From: Tenodera sinensis
Taxonomy: Eukaryota; Arthropoda; Insecta; Mantodea; Mantidae
DNA: 64,000 nucleotides
Assembly (NCBI GenBank): GCA_030765045.1
Contig: CM060964.1
Coordinates: 275,210,888 to 275,274,887, forward strand
Direction of reading: 5' to 3'
Below the pieces are notes generated by a model, which searched no databases, was not told the origin of the DNA, and saw only the letters and a program-made list of their open reading frames with translations. This document shows, piece by piece, positions 1 through 10,059 of the stretch; positions within the stretch are counted from its first letter, which is position 1; the number at the start of each line of letters is the position of its first letter. The position numbers were made by a program, and so were the translations under genes.

Positions 1-1690
1 TGTCCAGTTACGTGCGTCTCCTGGGCAGTTGGCTTCGCTAGACGATCTCTGGTGTTTTCCCGCATTGATTATCCATTCATCGGTGTTCTGTAGAAGTTGA
101 TATAAAACGATGGTCTAATGGCGTCTTCTTTCTTTTTGGCGCGAAGATATGGCGTCACTTGGTATTTCGCGTAAGTTCATTTCCCGTAATTTCCATTCCA
201 TCCAAAATTCGTGTTCCACGTTGGGCAAGCCATTTGGTGTGGTTTTTGTAACCTTTTAAATAAAACGTTTTGTCTTTGTGCTATTGAGATCTTTGTGATC
301 TCAGGGTGCGGTAACGGATGGAATGAAAAATCACATGATGTTTCTTCACCACAATGTATTATTTTATTAACACTTTTTCGACATTTTACATTAAATAATT
401 CCTCTTAGCACCGTTCTAAATGATTCAAAACCTTTCCACTTTTTATTTAGTAGAACTTATGCTCGATGAAAGTCTGGTGAAAGTTCCACGCTCACACTAC
501 CTAAATATGTCCTTTCACCTCGATTACACGCATGCGAATGGGCAGTTTATGGTGTCACTTCATGCGACACCGCCTGTTTCGTATACATCCGCGTATGCAT
601 CCATCAAATAGTTTTTTCTTGTTAGGGAAGCGATCCCTAACCATCCTTCCCTACTTTTATTATGGAACACATATAATTCTAATATTTATACATATATATT
701 GAAATTAAATATGGAAATATTTATGACGTCTTTGGGCAAACTTAGTTGTTCATAACAATGAACATTTGCAACATGTTTTCGTCATTTAACCCACTCATAC
801 CAACATCAAAAAACAAATTACACTTTTAACAAATATTCACATAGACGATTTTCTTTTGGGGTCTTCTAATATTCTGTCTCAACCTTTTATCAATAAATTG
901 AGAAATTTCGACATATTTTTCAGTTTATTAATATGCTCCACTGTTTTAAACACTTAATTTTCATCAGTTTCATAAAATGTTCAACCGTTTGTACAACAAT
1001 GCTGCATCAAGAATGTGAGATAAACTGGAAAATGAATTTATTTGGGATTTCATAGATTTAACAACAGTATCATATTTTCTTAATGTGATAAATTTGCGGG
1101 CCACAAACAGTGTAACAATAATTCAATCTGTAAGTGATTCTTTAACATTATGTATTATGGTCAAATGGAATTAAATCTGATACGATGCTTTTATTCGTCA
1201 CAGACGGAACCAGGATGCACATTAGATGGTATTTTCTCTAATTTAATGTATTTAACTTGTCTCGCATGTGCACTCCGCTCCATTTGTGAACAAATACGTA
1301 CAGAATTTATTTCAGGTTAGCGACTGTAGTAAAAAACACTTTTTAGAAAGCCCCGAGAGTTCAGTTATTTAGGTCCTTAGCAACATAAGTTGCACTTCCT
1401 CCTGAACCAATATCAACAAGATCAATAAAAGAGGTTAACTCCTTAGACCCTAATGATGTTGCATTCATTCTTACAGCACAAAATTTATTGACTAATAGTG
1501 AACAGGAAGCTAGTCTTGCTTTTTTGTCTCCGTATTTTTCTGGGCTACCCAAAGCTATTACCTCCTTAGAAACAATAGTCCTCGCCTTATAGGAAGTACT
1601 CAAAATATTTCAAGAAAGATCGTACAACTTAAATTCTGTTTCCGGTAGTGTAGGGGAAATACTAAAGAACAAAGTGAAGAGTGTAATATA
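1..1690. other. Unassigned sequence, no supported gene
   Basis: I find no ORF with recognisable motifs, splice context or repeat ends here. Positions 1-660 are less AT-rich than the rest. A minus-strand ORF of 80 codons at 1361-1603 has no recognisable domain and I do not call it a gene. Confidence 0.4.
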
Positions 1691-2274
1691 AAAACTGATG
1701 TGTTGCACTCACATGACTTTCTCTACTCTTGTACTAACCATTCTTACAAACTCTTATTCCTATATCTTCTTCGTGTTAGTTGAGATAAACATTTGTACAA
1801 ATTATCTTATTGCTTATTTCCTTGTAGGTGCAAGGGGAATATTAGAATACAGTAGGCTTTGTGCGAGTCAAATTTGTTAAAGCTTTGAGATTCCGTTCTC
1901 TTTGCACATTTAACATATAAAAATATGAGCAATGATGTTCCATTTCAGGAAAGTTTTAAGTTTTCCGAAACTCACAGACATAACAAGGAATATCTCCAAA
2001 ATAGTATGATTTGGTCTATCTCTAATGGTTTACCAACTATGCAAAAGTCGTCCAGAGTAAATATGACTACAGGGGCTATAGCCAGAAAATTCAAGATATA
2101 CATTTCATTTGTCATAAAAATGTCTCAAACATATGACATTTTAATCAAAATCGTTAGAGCCATTTTAAAGAAAAACAAAATTTTCGAAAAATTTTTCATG
2201 TAAAGGCCAGTTTAGGATGGGGCTATTTTCTTCAAAATTCATGTCGCATCCTTGAAAGACATTAAACTTAAATA

Positions 2275-2952
2275 TGAGGGATGTCCAATAAAGACCGGCA
2301 CTGAATTTTTTTTCCTTCTGTTAGGTTGCTGCTTGCAACATCTGTCCATGCGCTATTGAACTACATATTCTAATTGCTAATCACTGAGAATTACACAGCA
2401 ATAACTCTGTTAGTTGATTGTTGACAGCCTGTGAGAGTGAACGTGTTTGATAATCGCCTCTAAATACCGACTAGTACAGAAGTCAGCCTATAAGGCCATG
2501 GTTATTACTTTTTTTGATTACCAGGGGATGGTGTACACTCATACAGTTCCAAGATACACCACAGTTACTGTAGATTACTATAAGACTGTCCTGAAGCAAT
2601 TGATAAAGGATCACATCCCTAAAAAGTGAAAGAATCTCTTTAACAGTGGAAGCTTCTTCACGACAATGCCAGGCCACATGTTCTTACAGCACATGTTCTT
2701 ACCCGACTGCCAAAAAGGAATTTAAGGGATGTTGGTTTGACAAGACCAAAGCAGTGAAAGCTTTAGAGGCGACCCTGAACAGGATGTCAAAGAATGGCTT
2801 CATGCATGTATTTCAAGATTGGGAAAGGAGGTGGGACAAGTGCATTGTATTGGGAGGCAAGTATTCTGAGGGGGACAAAAGTCTGTATGAGTGATTTTTT
2901 ACAATAAATTGTTGTTTGAACATTAGAGCCAATCTTTATTGAACACCCCATG
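2275..2952 (+). mobile_element. mariner-like element, 678 bp, TA target-site duplication
   Basis: The ends are imperfect inverted repeats, GGATGTCCAATAAAGACC on the left and GGGTGTTCAATAAAGATT reading inward from the right. TA dinucleotides flank it at 2273-2274 and 2953-2954. The flanks rejoin to the uninterrupted repeat A sequence found at about 27190 and 30175. It is shorter than a full mariner (about 1.3 kb), so it is internally deleted. Confidence 0.85.
2480..2894 (+). pseudogene. mariner transposase remnant (C-terminal half)
   Basis: Two frames together give a Tc1/mariner DDD-type transposase tail. The first (about 2496-2626) has the beta-strand segment FFDYQGMVYTHTVPRY and DYYKTVLKQL, followed near 2658 by a His-Asp-Asn-Ala-Arg-Pro-His-like segment read across a frame change. 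The second (about 2735-2894) ends with DWERRWDKCIVLGGKYSEGD, a close match to the usual mariner C-terminus. The N-terminal helix-turn-helix and first catalytic Asp are missing and the frame is broken, so the gene is dead. Confidence 0.75.
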
Positions 2953-3189
2953 TACCAGCTTTGGTTTTTAACCGACTTTTCGTTTATGAGTTATGCTGTC
3001 CACAGACAGTCACACACACATGGACCTTTTTCTAAAAACGCTTTTCTTGGATTCAGGAGGTCTCAAAACACTTATTTCCGGTGAAATCTTGTCATCAAAT
3101 TTTTGGGTGGAATACAATACCTACTTCCTTCTACTTACCAGTAGAGAAAGTAAAAAATTCTGGATATGAACAGATATCTAAAATTGGAG

Positions 3190-3648
3190 ACATTGTAAAT
3201 GGAAACACTACAGTTGAATACACAATTGCCTTTTACTGCAAACCAATTAGCATTGTTTAAGTATGCGCTATAATCTTCGCAAAAGTTAAAGGCATATGGA
3301 GGCGGGGCGTACCTCGGACTCCAGTGAATCCTACGCTTGCCCCTCCTACCAGCGCTGCCGAATGTGGTGCATGCATCCCACACACTGTTATGTACAGAAC
3401 CTCTGCCGGTATGCTTGGCAACAGCACTCTGCTTGAGCATTGGCCAGCGTTCACATGCCTTTAACTTTTGCGAGCGGTATAGTATCATTCTGTGATGTAG
3501 AGAGGAGTTTCTCAAGATACAAATCCTTCTTCACAAATAACACGCTTTCTATCAAGTTTGCAAAACTCTTTCACGCGGCTGTTGTGAAGTGCAATCCGTC
3601 CGTTTGGGCAGTGAATCAGAAGCTTCTACTTCTCAACAATAAATTTTA
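3190..3648 (+). pseudogene. hAT transposase C-terminal fragment (CGBP1-like type)
   Basis: The plus strand encodes the hAT dimerisation segment with the motif CDVERSFSRYKSFFTNN, followed by a short tail and a stop near 3648. The same motif recurs, more diverged, at about 50632 and 61800, so this family is multicopy in the region. Upstream, LPFTANQLALFKYA (about 3218-3268) is the preceding part of the same protein, cut by the insertion at 3273-3473. The BED finger and catalytic core are absent. Transposition of this copy is impossible. Confidence 0.7.
3273..3473. mobile_element. 201-bp MITE-like insertion inside the hAT fragment
   Basis: The ends are inverted repeats of about 19 bp (TCGCAAAAGTTAAAGGCAT). 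They are flanked by GCGCTATA (3265-3272) and GCGGTATA (3474-3481), an 8-bp duplication with one mismatch. The interior is notably GC-richer than its surroundings. An 8-bp duplication suggests a hAT-type MITE. Confidence 0.55.
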
Positions 3649-3659
3649 AGTTCAATTTT

Positions 3660-3920
3660 ATTTTCCTTGTTTATAGTGAAGAATATTATAGCCATAAAGT
3701 GTATTTTAAGTGTATATTTTCAAGCTTTTAGAGCATATTTGCATACATATTTCATAGCTCTTTAGGGCATGAACTTCTGGATGCTATTTATAATACAAGT
3801 ATACCTGCTTTTAGAAAACTGATAAAAATAATGTTAGTTTCTAAAGTCCAAATTCACATGTGAAAGTAATATGCCAACTTGTTTTTCTGTTTCCTGTTTT
3901 AAGACTGATATACATTTCTG
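3660..3920. other. AT-rich, presumably intronic; nothing seen
   Basis: No ORF, repeat end or RNA-like structure is visible. It lies just upstream of a candidate splice acceptor and ends in a pyrimidine-rich run. Confidence 0.4.
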
Positions 3921-3926
3921 TTTCAG

Positions 3927-4012
3927 GATGTGAAGAGGACATTGTTTGAGGAAGACAGTTCTGATAGTTCTCAGGAAAATGATGATTCATTAGAGTCTAT
4001 CAAGAGGCCAAG
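3927..4012 (+). CDS. Candidate internal exon of a host gene
   Basis: An 86-bp segment is bounded by a good acceptor (TTTCTGTTTCAG) and donor (AAG then GTAAATAG). Only one frame is open. It encodes an acidic, Ser-rich peptide that begins DVKRTLFEEDSSDSSQE and ends SIKRPR, typical of a disordered, possibly nuclear, protein tail; KRPR resembles a basic nuclear localisation stretch. The exon ends with two bases of a codon (AG), which constrains the next exon. I do not recognise the gene. The call rests on splice sites, exon size and non-repetitive codon-like composition. Confidence 0.5.
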
Positions 4013-4064
4013 GTAAATAGTTTTTGTTTGTTCTTAATAATAAAAATAATTTACTCATTTGATT

Positions 4065-4610
4065 GTTGTTAGCTAATGCTGGATTTCTGACAATGAAGTC
4101 ATTAATCCTCTTGCTCTACAATATTTTTCACTCATAGAGCAATAGCAGTAATAGTAACCGCTTTTTAGAGAGCACCATATTTTTATGTTTTGGCGGTCAC
4201 ATCGCTCTCTCACAACCCCCAGAATGTCTGGAGGACCACACCTGTCGTTGGTTTACGGGTCTCAGCGACCTGACCGGGAGAACTATCAAAATAAATTCAC
4301 CGACCATATCCTCTGATCACCAATCAGAGGACGTATTACATGCCATGACAGGTCAGCATGTTAGGGGTTAAGATTTTATAGAGAAATTAGAGAAATGGAG
4401 AGATTGGAAAAATAAAGACTCCCTAGCCCTCGGGAACCCTAATAGCATCGGGGTCGGAAGAGAACAAGAGATGACCAAGGTACGGTCAGATAGAAAAGTT
4501 ACAGTGAGGAGCAAAACACCAGTAAGTGGAAGTAATGTTCTGCTCAGCTTGGGTACCTTGTGGTTGCTATTCACATATCCCCTGGACGGAGACCCCTGAG
4601 TAAAATGTGG
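4065..4610 (-). mobile_element. LINE-parasitic SINE-like element, copy 1
   Basis: Reading the minus strand, the element ends with about 74 bp identical in kind to the 3' end of the RNase H LINE at 11891-12994, then an (AAC)n tail (GTTGTT on the plus strand at 4065). The upstream body, about 470 bp including a stretch around 4200-4590, is unrelated to the LINE coding region but is shared with copy 2 at 4871-5398. This is the pattern of a non-autonomous element using a LINE's 3' end. The 5' boundary near 4610 is not sharply defined. Confidence 0.6.
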
Positions 4611-4693
4611 TAGAAGTGGTCATATATCTTCAGTGCACAAGATTTACAGAATAAAAAATGAAGAGCTATATAAATTACCATATTTCATTGCAT

Positions 4694-4767
4694 CATCAGT
4701 GAAAAATTTTGGAGAGCAAGAGGATCAATGACCCCATTGTCAGAAATCCAGCATTAGCTAACAACAA
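4694..4767 (+). mobile_element. 74-bp LINE 3'-end stub with 15-bp TSD
   Basis: Only the last 74 bp of the LINE/SINE-like family (ending AGCTAACAACAA) are present. They are bracketed by a perfect 15-bp direct repeat, CATATTTCATTGCAT, at 4679-4693 and 4768-4782. This is a severely 5'-truncated target-primed insertion. Confidence 0.85.
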
Positions 4768-4870
4768 CATATTTCATTGCATAGTTGTCATACTTTCTGT
4801 GCCACAATAAATTATTTAATACTGGTTATGTTAACTTTCAGTGACTAGTGTACAATAACAGGAGTAAGAG

Positions 4871-5398
4871 TTGTTGTTAGCTAATGCTGGACTTCTGACA
4901 ATGAAGTCATCAATCCTCTTGCTCTCCAATATTTTTCACTGATATTGAAGAGAGCAATAGCAGTGATAGTAACCGCTTTTTAGAGAGCACCATATTTTTA
5001 TGTTTTGGTGGTCACATCGCTCTCTCACAACCCCCAGAATGTCTGGAGGACCGCACCTGTCGTTGGTTTACGGGTCTCACCGACCTGACCGGGAGAGTTA
5101 TCAAAATAAATTCACCAACCATATCCTCTGATTACCAATTAGAGGACGTATTACATGCCATGACAGGTCAGCATGTTAGGGGTTAAGATTTTATAGAGAA
5201 ATGGAGAAGTTGGAAAAATAAAGACTCCCTAGCCCTCGGGAACCCTAATAGCATCGGGGTCGGAAGAGAACAAGAGATGACCAAGGTAAGGTCAGATAGA
5301 AAAGTTACAGTGAGGAGCAAAACACCAGTAAGTGGAAGTAATGTTCTGCTCAGCTTGGGTACCTTGTGGTCGCCATTCACATATCCCCTAGACGGAAT
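4871..5398 (-). mobile_element. LINE-parasitic SINE-like element, copy 2
   Basis: This is a 528-bp copy of the element at 4065-4610, flanked by a 10-bp direct repeat GGAGTAAGAG at 4861-4870 and 5399-5408. The TSD fixes both ends: on the minus strand it begins near a GTCTAGGGGATATGTGAATG block and ends in the shared 74-bp LINE 3' end plus (AAC)n. It contains no ORF with known motifs. I see no clear tRNA or 5S boxes at its 5' end, so the promoter type is unknown. Confidence 0.75.
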
Positions 5399-5408
5399 GG
5401 AGTAAGAG

Positions 5409-5718
5409 TAAGAGTGGAGGAGTAAGAGTGGATCTGCGGATCTGAGCATATTGAAACACAGCCATGTTATGCTGTTAAGAATGGAGAGAGGAAGGAGGAA
5501 AAACAAAAGTGATACTGACCTGCAACACACAAACCTATTCCAGTAAATAAAAGAAAAAAAAAGAAAAATGTGGCTTTACATTTATTGAATTCAGATTCAT
5601 TTATTACAGGCAAAACTGGTTATAATGAACTTGAAGGGACTCATGGTTTATGGTCGTTACAGCCGAAAGTTGCACAAATGAGATGCTTGCTTTTTTTCTT
5701 TGCTTTTCTTTTCTTTTT

Positions 5719-5769
<51 letters not shown>

Positions 5770-6123
5770 CTGTAAATTTTAGGATGCCATAGCGTTGAAA
5801 GATAAAAAAGTAGCAGAAATGCAGTACACCTACAGTACTGAGAGCATCTTGAATACCTACAGTATTTTTGGGGAGGGACTGAAAAGGAATTTTTTTATGC
5901 ACATGCAGTGCATACAGCAATAAAATTCCAGCAAAATGTAAAAACCTATAATTAGTGAGAAAAGTAGTAGCAAAAATGTAAACTGTTGAATGTCAAACAT
6001 GGTTTTGGATAATGAATGAGATCAATTTTTGAGCATCTTTAAAATTTATTGTAAATGCTGTATCGTATAATAGTCAATTTGAAAGTATGATCTACAGAAA
6101 ACAAGAGTTTGAAAATAAGCATT
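5409..6123. other. Unassigned stretch with a 45-bp poly(A) run
   Basis: A pure A run occupies 5721-5765. A short block near 5598-5640 (GGTTATAATGAACTTGAAGG) resembles Tigger/pogo-type terminal sequence, but I cannot find its partner. No gene is supported. Confidence 0.4.
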
Positions 6124-6549
6124 GTCGTTGTTGTTGTTGTTGTTGTTAGCTAATGCTGGATTTCTGACAATGAAGTCATTAATCCTCTTGCTCTCCAATA
6201 TTTTTCACTGATGGATGGGGCACTAGAAGTGGCCGGGCATATTTGAAGGTGGTCTCGGTCCATTTCCTCTTGCAGATCACATAGAGGACAGAGTGGTGAA
6301 GAATATATCCCAATTCTGTTTAAATGTTTTGCCAGACAATCATGTCCTGTAATCAACCTGAAGGTTGCAACTGCCGTTTTTCGAGGATACTCAGGAATCA
6401 CTGTTTGAATGTTTGGTAGTTCCCATCTTTTATTCTTTGATTTTTCATAGTAATATTTTGCAATAATTTTTTTGAATTCAGAGTTGACTAATCTTTTAGC
6501 TGCATAAAATGGTAAATTAACTATAGATTTTTGTACACCGCTGGTACCC
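6124..6549 (-). pseudogene. RNase H-LINE 3' fragment (ORF2 C-terminus)
   Basis: The minus strand encodes the zinc-knuckle tail of a non-LTR retrotransposon ORF2: FRLITGHDCLAKHLNRIGIY followed by CPLC and a downstream His/Cys (DHLQICP). It ends with the same 3' sequence and a longer (AAC)n tail (6124-6148 on the plus strand). It is close kin to the copy at 11891-12994. The fragment stops abruptly at 6549, where a 15-bp repeat also found at 4050-4064 begins. Confidence 0.75.
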
Positions 6550-6599
6550 TTTACTCATTTGATTAAACGGTGGTATCAGGCGATCTTGGAATCAGCAAC

Positions 6600-8960
6600 A
6601 GAAGTCACCATTAATATAACCTGGTTGTGACATAATAATTACCCATCCTTAATGACAACAACAATTATACAAGTGTATTCTCTGAGTCGAGCACAGAGGA
6701 GGAAACGGAAAAATGTTAAAGAGCTGGATACAGTAGTAACAAATTACAAAGCACCCAGAATCTTTATAATTGGAGATTTCAGTAGTAAAATTGGAACAAG
6801 AAATGGAGAAACAGTAATGGGGAACATATGGAATAGGAGTAAGGAATAATATAGGAAAAAGGCTCATACAGTTTGTGGAAGTACACAATTTCAGCGTTTT
6901 GAACTCATTCTATAAAAAGCCTCAATCAGCAAAATGGACCTGGTGTTCTCCTGATTGAAGAAACACAAGAAAGGAAATAGATGTCATTCTTAGTAATAAT
7001 AGGAATAGCATCAAAGATGTACAAGTGCTAAATGAGTTCAAGTTTGACTCTGACCACAGAATGATGCAGGCAACACTCATAGAACAAGTAAGGGAAGCAA
7101 CATACAGACCAAAAGCTGAGCTGATAATAAAGAAAATATACCAGATGGTTTTAGAGAAAAGAATACAATACAAACAAGACCCTAAGTAGATGTGCAAGAA
7201 TACAACAATCATGCATATTTCACTCTGTGAAAGAGGCCTCAAAAAGTGAATCAAGCTTAAAAAACAAACAAAAACTATCTGCAAACACAATATGGCTAAT
7301 AGAACAGAGAGAAAATAAACAACTTTAGCAAAATTTAAAGATAGAGACAGAAGAGTGTTCAGAAATAAATAAAACAAAGAGAAAAATAAGAAAGGACACA
7401 CAAGACTATAACCTTAATCAAATAAGAAACATAATAGCAAGCACTAAATCCACTAAAAGGATAAAGCATGAACTAACAAGTGGAAAGTATTGGATGATGG
7501 GTCACAGATGCAAATGGAAAGATAACCAGGTCAAGATCAGGGATTACTAAGGCCGCCACAAACTTCTACAGAAGTTTCTATGATAGTAAATTTCCAATCG
7601 AGGTCAAACTATGCAAAAGACTGAGCAGAGAGAATTAGAAATACAGAGCATCCTTAATAGAGAAGTGGAATACCCCTGGTGAAGGCGGCGTCATCAACAA
7701 ATGCCTAAAATGTGGGACAAAAGAGCTGACAAATACAATAACACTTTAACAAAATATTTACTACTGAGGAGATTCCGCAACAATGGCAAACAGGTACATC
7801 ACTTTCATCTATAGAAAAGGAAATAGAGATGATTTAAATAATTACAGACCGATAAGCATATTATCTAATCTATACAATATATTTGTGAAGATTATAACAA
7901 ATAGACTTACCAGAGAATTGGATGAAAATCAACCAATAGAACAAGCCAGATTTCACATGTAATATGATACAATAGATCATCTCCATACAGTCAAGCAAGT
8001 TATTGAAAAAGTGCAGGAACTCAATCAAAACATTTACTTAGCATTCATAGATTACACCAAAGCTTTTGACTCAGTAGAGCATGTGAATGTAGTCCTAACA
8101 GCAATGAATATTCATCCAAAATACAGAAGATTAATAGGGAAAATATATTCAAACAGCAATGCAAAAGTAAGAACAGATCTTGATGGAGAAATCTTCAAAA
8201 CAAAAAGAGGCGTTGGACAAGGAGACCCAATCTTGCCTAAGCTGTTCACAAGCATCCTGGAAGATGATTGACGAACTTGCAATTTGCTGGTGACATTGTG
8301 CTATTTGCAAAATCTGTGGCAGAACTTCAAGAGATGACATCAGAGCTACATGTAAGAAGCAAGGAAATAGGACTGCAAATTTACCCGACAAAAACTAGAG
8401 TAATGACTAATTCCATGGAGGTACCAATTAAAATTGAGGACATGCCTATTCAGTACTGCAACAAATACATTTATCTGGGACAAATAATCAGCATGACAGA
8501 AAAATGAGAGGTGGAGCAGAATAAGTTTAGTATGGGGAAAATTTTAAAGTCTAAAATTCATATTAGTGGAAAAAATTAAATTCAAAACCCTACAAACCTG
8601 TGTCATCCCAGTACTTCTGTAGGGTAACCAGACTTGGACATACGCAACAAAACAGATAGAGATGATTCAGATATGCCAGCAGAAAGTGGAAAGAAAGATA
8701 TTAGAGATCAGATTCATAGATAAAGTGTGAAACAAGGAGTTAAGAAGAAGTGGAATGGAGGATGCGGCTGAGAGCACAAGAACACATAAATGGAGATGGG
8801 AGGACACATGGCCAATAGATGGGCTTATGCCATAACAATGTGGGATCGAGATAGGGAAAGTGAAACAGGGGACAACCACATCAGAGATGGGCATAAGAAT
8901 TTAGTGAAGTGATTGGTGATCATTGGACAAGAGTGGCAAGAGACAGGTGGAAGTAAGTTA
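6600..8960 (+). pseudogene. RTE-like LINE, degraded endonuclease and reverse transcriptase
   Basis: The plus strand carries a broken single-ORF LINE. An APE-type endonuclease remnant includes IFIIGDFSSKIG (about 6760-6800), KEIDVILSNNR (about 6975) and FDSDHRMMQATL (about 7045). A reverse transcriptase follows from about 7790, with AFIDYTKAFDSVEH (about 8043), RGVGQGDP (about 8205) and the catalytic box mutated to FAGD where FADD or YADD is expected (about 8280). Numerous stops and frameshifts separate the blocks. Motif order and wording fit the RTE/BovB group. It lies in the candidate host intron. Confidence 0.8.
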
Positions 8961-9049
8961 ATGTGTTTCTAAATTATCATGTCAATTATTTCCAGAAGGA
9001 AAATTCACAGAAACTAGCTCACCCTGCGAATTCCATAGTGCTAGCCCTG

Positions 9050-10035
9050 AGTTGTGGAAGGCCCTTGCCTACTGGAATCTTTCTGGCTGTCTTTATCTTT
9101 TATCTTTAATGGCTAAGTACATGGTGCATCAGTGTTCTGGATGGAGAGCTGTTGCAGACAGCTTTCCCATGTGGTGAGTTTCTAAGAAGAAAGGTATGAA
9201 TGCAAATACAATTTGTATTGATTTTCAAAACAGACTAGGGAGCTCTGCTCCTTCATGTTCAACAGTTTCCAAGTGGACCAATCAGTTCATATATATTCAG
9301 GAAAGTTTAGAAGATGGATCCATGTAATGGTTGGCCTAAATGTGTCACCAAAGTGCAAGGAATTGCTGAATCTGCAGAGTTATCATCTGAATGGACATTC
9401 ACATGTCATCTCAGGAATTGAGTATAAAAAAATGACCTGCTTGATGGGTGCTGACAGTAGTAACATAGGATAATAAACAACTGTCTGAACAATGTTTTAG
9501 AAAAACCCACAAGATTTTTTGCACTGGTTCATGACATAGATGAGACACGGGTCCACAGAGACAAAACAGTAGCAAAAGCAGTGGAAACATGCTATTTCAT
9601 CACCACCAAAAAAAAAAAGGGCAATATGGTCAGTCAGAAAGATCATGGCATCAGTTTTCTGGGATGCAAAAGGCATTATGTTGATAGATTAGCATCACAG
9701 TGTCTAAACCATTAAGGAAACATGCTACGCTAACCTCTTGGACCAACTACAACAGAAGATACACACTAAGAAGTCAAATGCAGTGTGTGTCTGCACACAA
9801 GCATCATTGCCATAACAAAACATATAAACTACAAAGTTCAAAGAATTGCCACAGGCCTGATATGGTTCCATCAAAGTTCCATTTCTTCCCTAAGCTCAAA
9901 GTGTTCCTTAATGGATGGAAATTCTCTTCAGATGAAGAGCTGATAGTTGGAGTTAAATTAATTCGCTTAAATTTCTGTTACCAAGCTATGAAAACAAAAC
10001 AAACTTACTAACAGAATCAGTCGACAGTATTTCAA
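9050..10035 (+). pseudogene. mariner transposase relic, full-length but riddled with stops
   Basis: Blocks of an irritans-type mariner transposase can be followed in order: STVSKWTNQF near 9265, DETRVHRDKTVAK near 9538 (catalytic Asp region), MASVFWDAKGIMLID near 9647, and PSKFHFFPKLKVFLNGWKFS near 9868 (the third catalytic Asp of PSDFHLF is replaced by Lys). Many frameshifts and stops intervene. I could not define the terminal inverted repeats. Confidence 0.75.
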
Positions 10036-10059
10036 AATGATACAGTTAATATACTATGA

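Larger units (their letters stand above)
1695..3143 (+). repeat. Repeat A copy 1, split by a mariner
   Basis: This is one of about eight copies in the window of an unclassified interspersed repeat of roughly 0.85 kb. In plus orientation it starts with a block containing TGCACTCACATGACTTTCTC and ends with GTGGAATACAATAC followed by an ACTTACCAGTAGAGAAAGTA block. Both ends carry ACTTTCTCTACT in opposite orientation, which hints at short inverted termini. The copy is interrupted by the TA-flanked element at 2275-2952; the other copies read straight through that point. I see no conserved ORF, so the repeat is probably non-autonomous. Confidence 0.8.

Noticed and set aside
1361..1603. 80-codon minus-strand ORF
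   Set aside because: No motif, splice support or homologous copy in the window.
5598..5640. Tigger-like terminal repeat
   Set aside because: No partner end or TA pair could be located.
5657..5920. Poly-Lys and poly-Phe ORFs
   Set aside because: Produced by the 45-bp poly(A) run.
6922..7401. 159-residue hydrophobic minus-strand ORF, possible membrane protein
   Set aside because: It is the shadow of the degraded RTE-like LINE on the plus strand.
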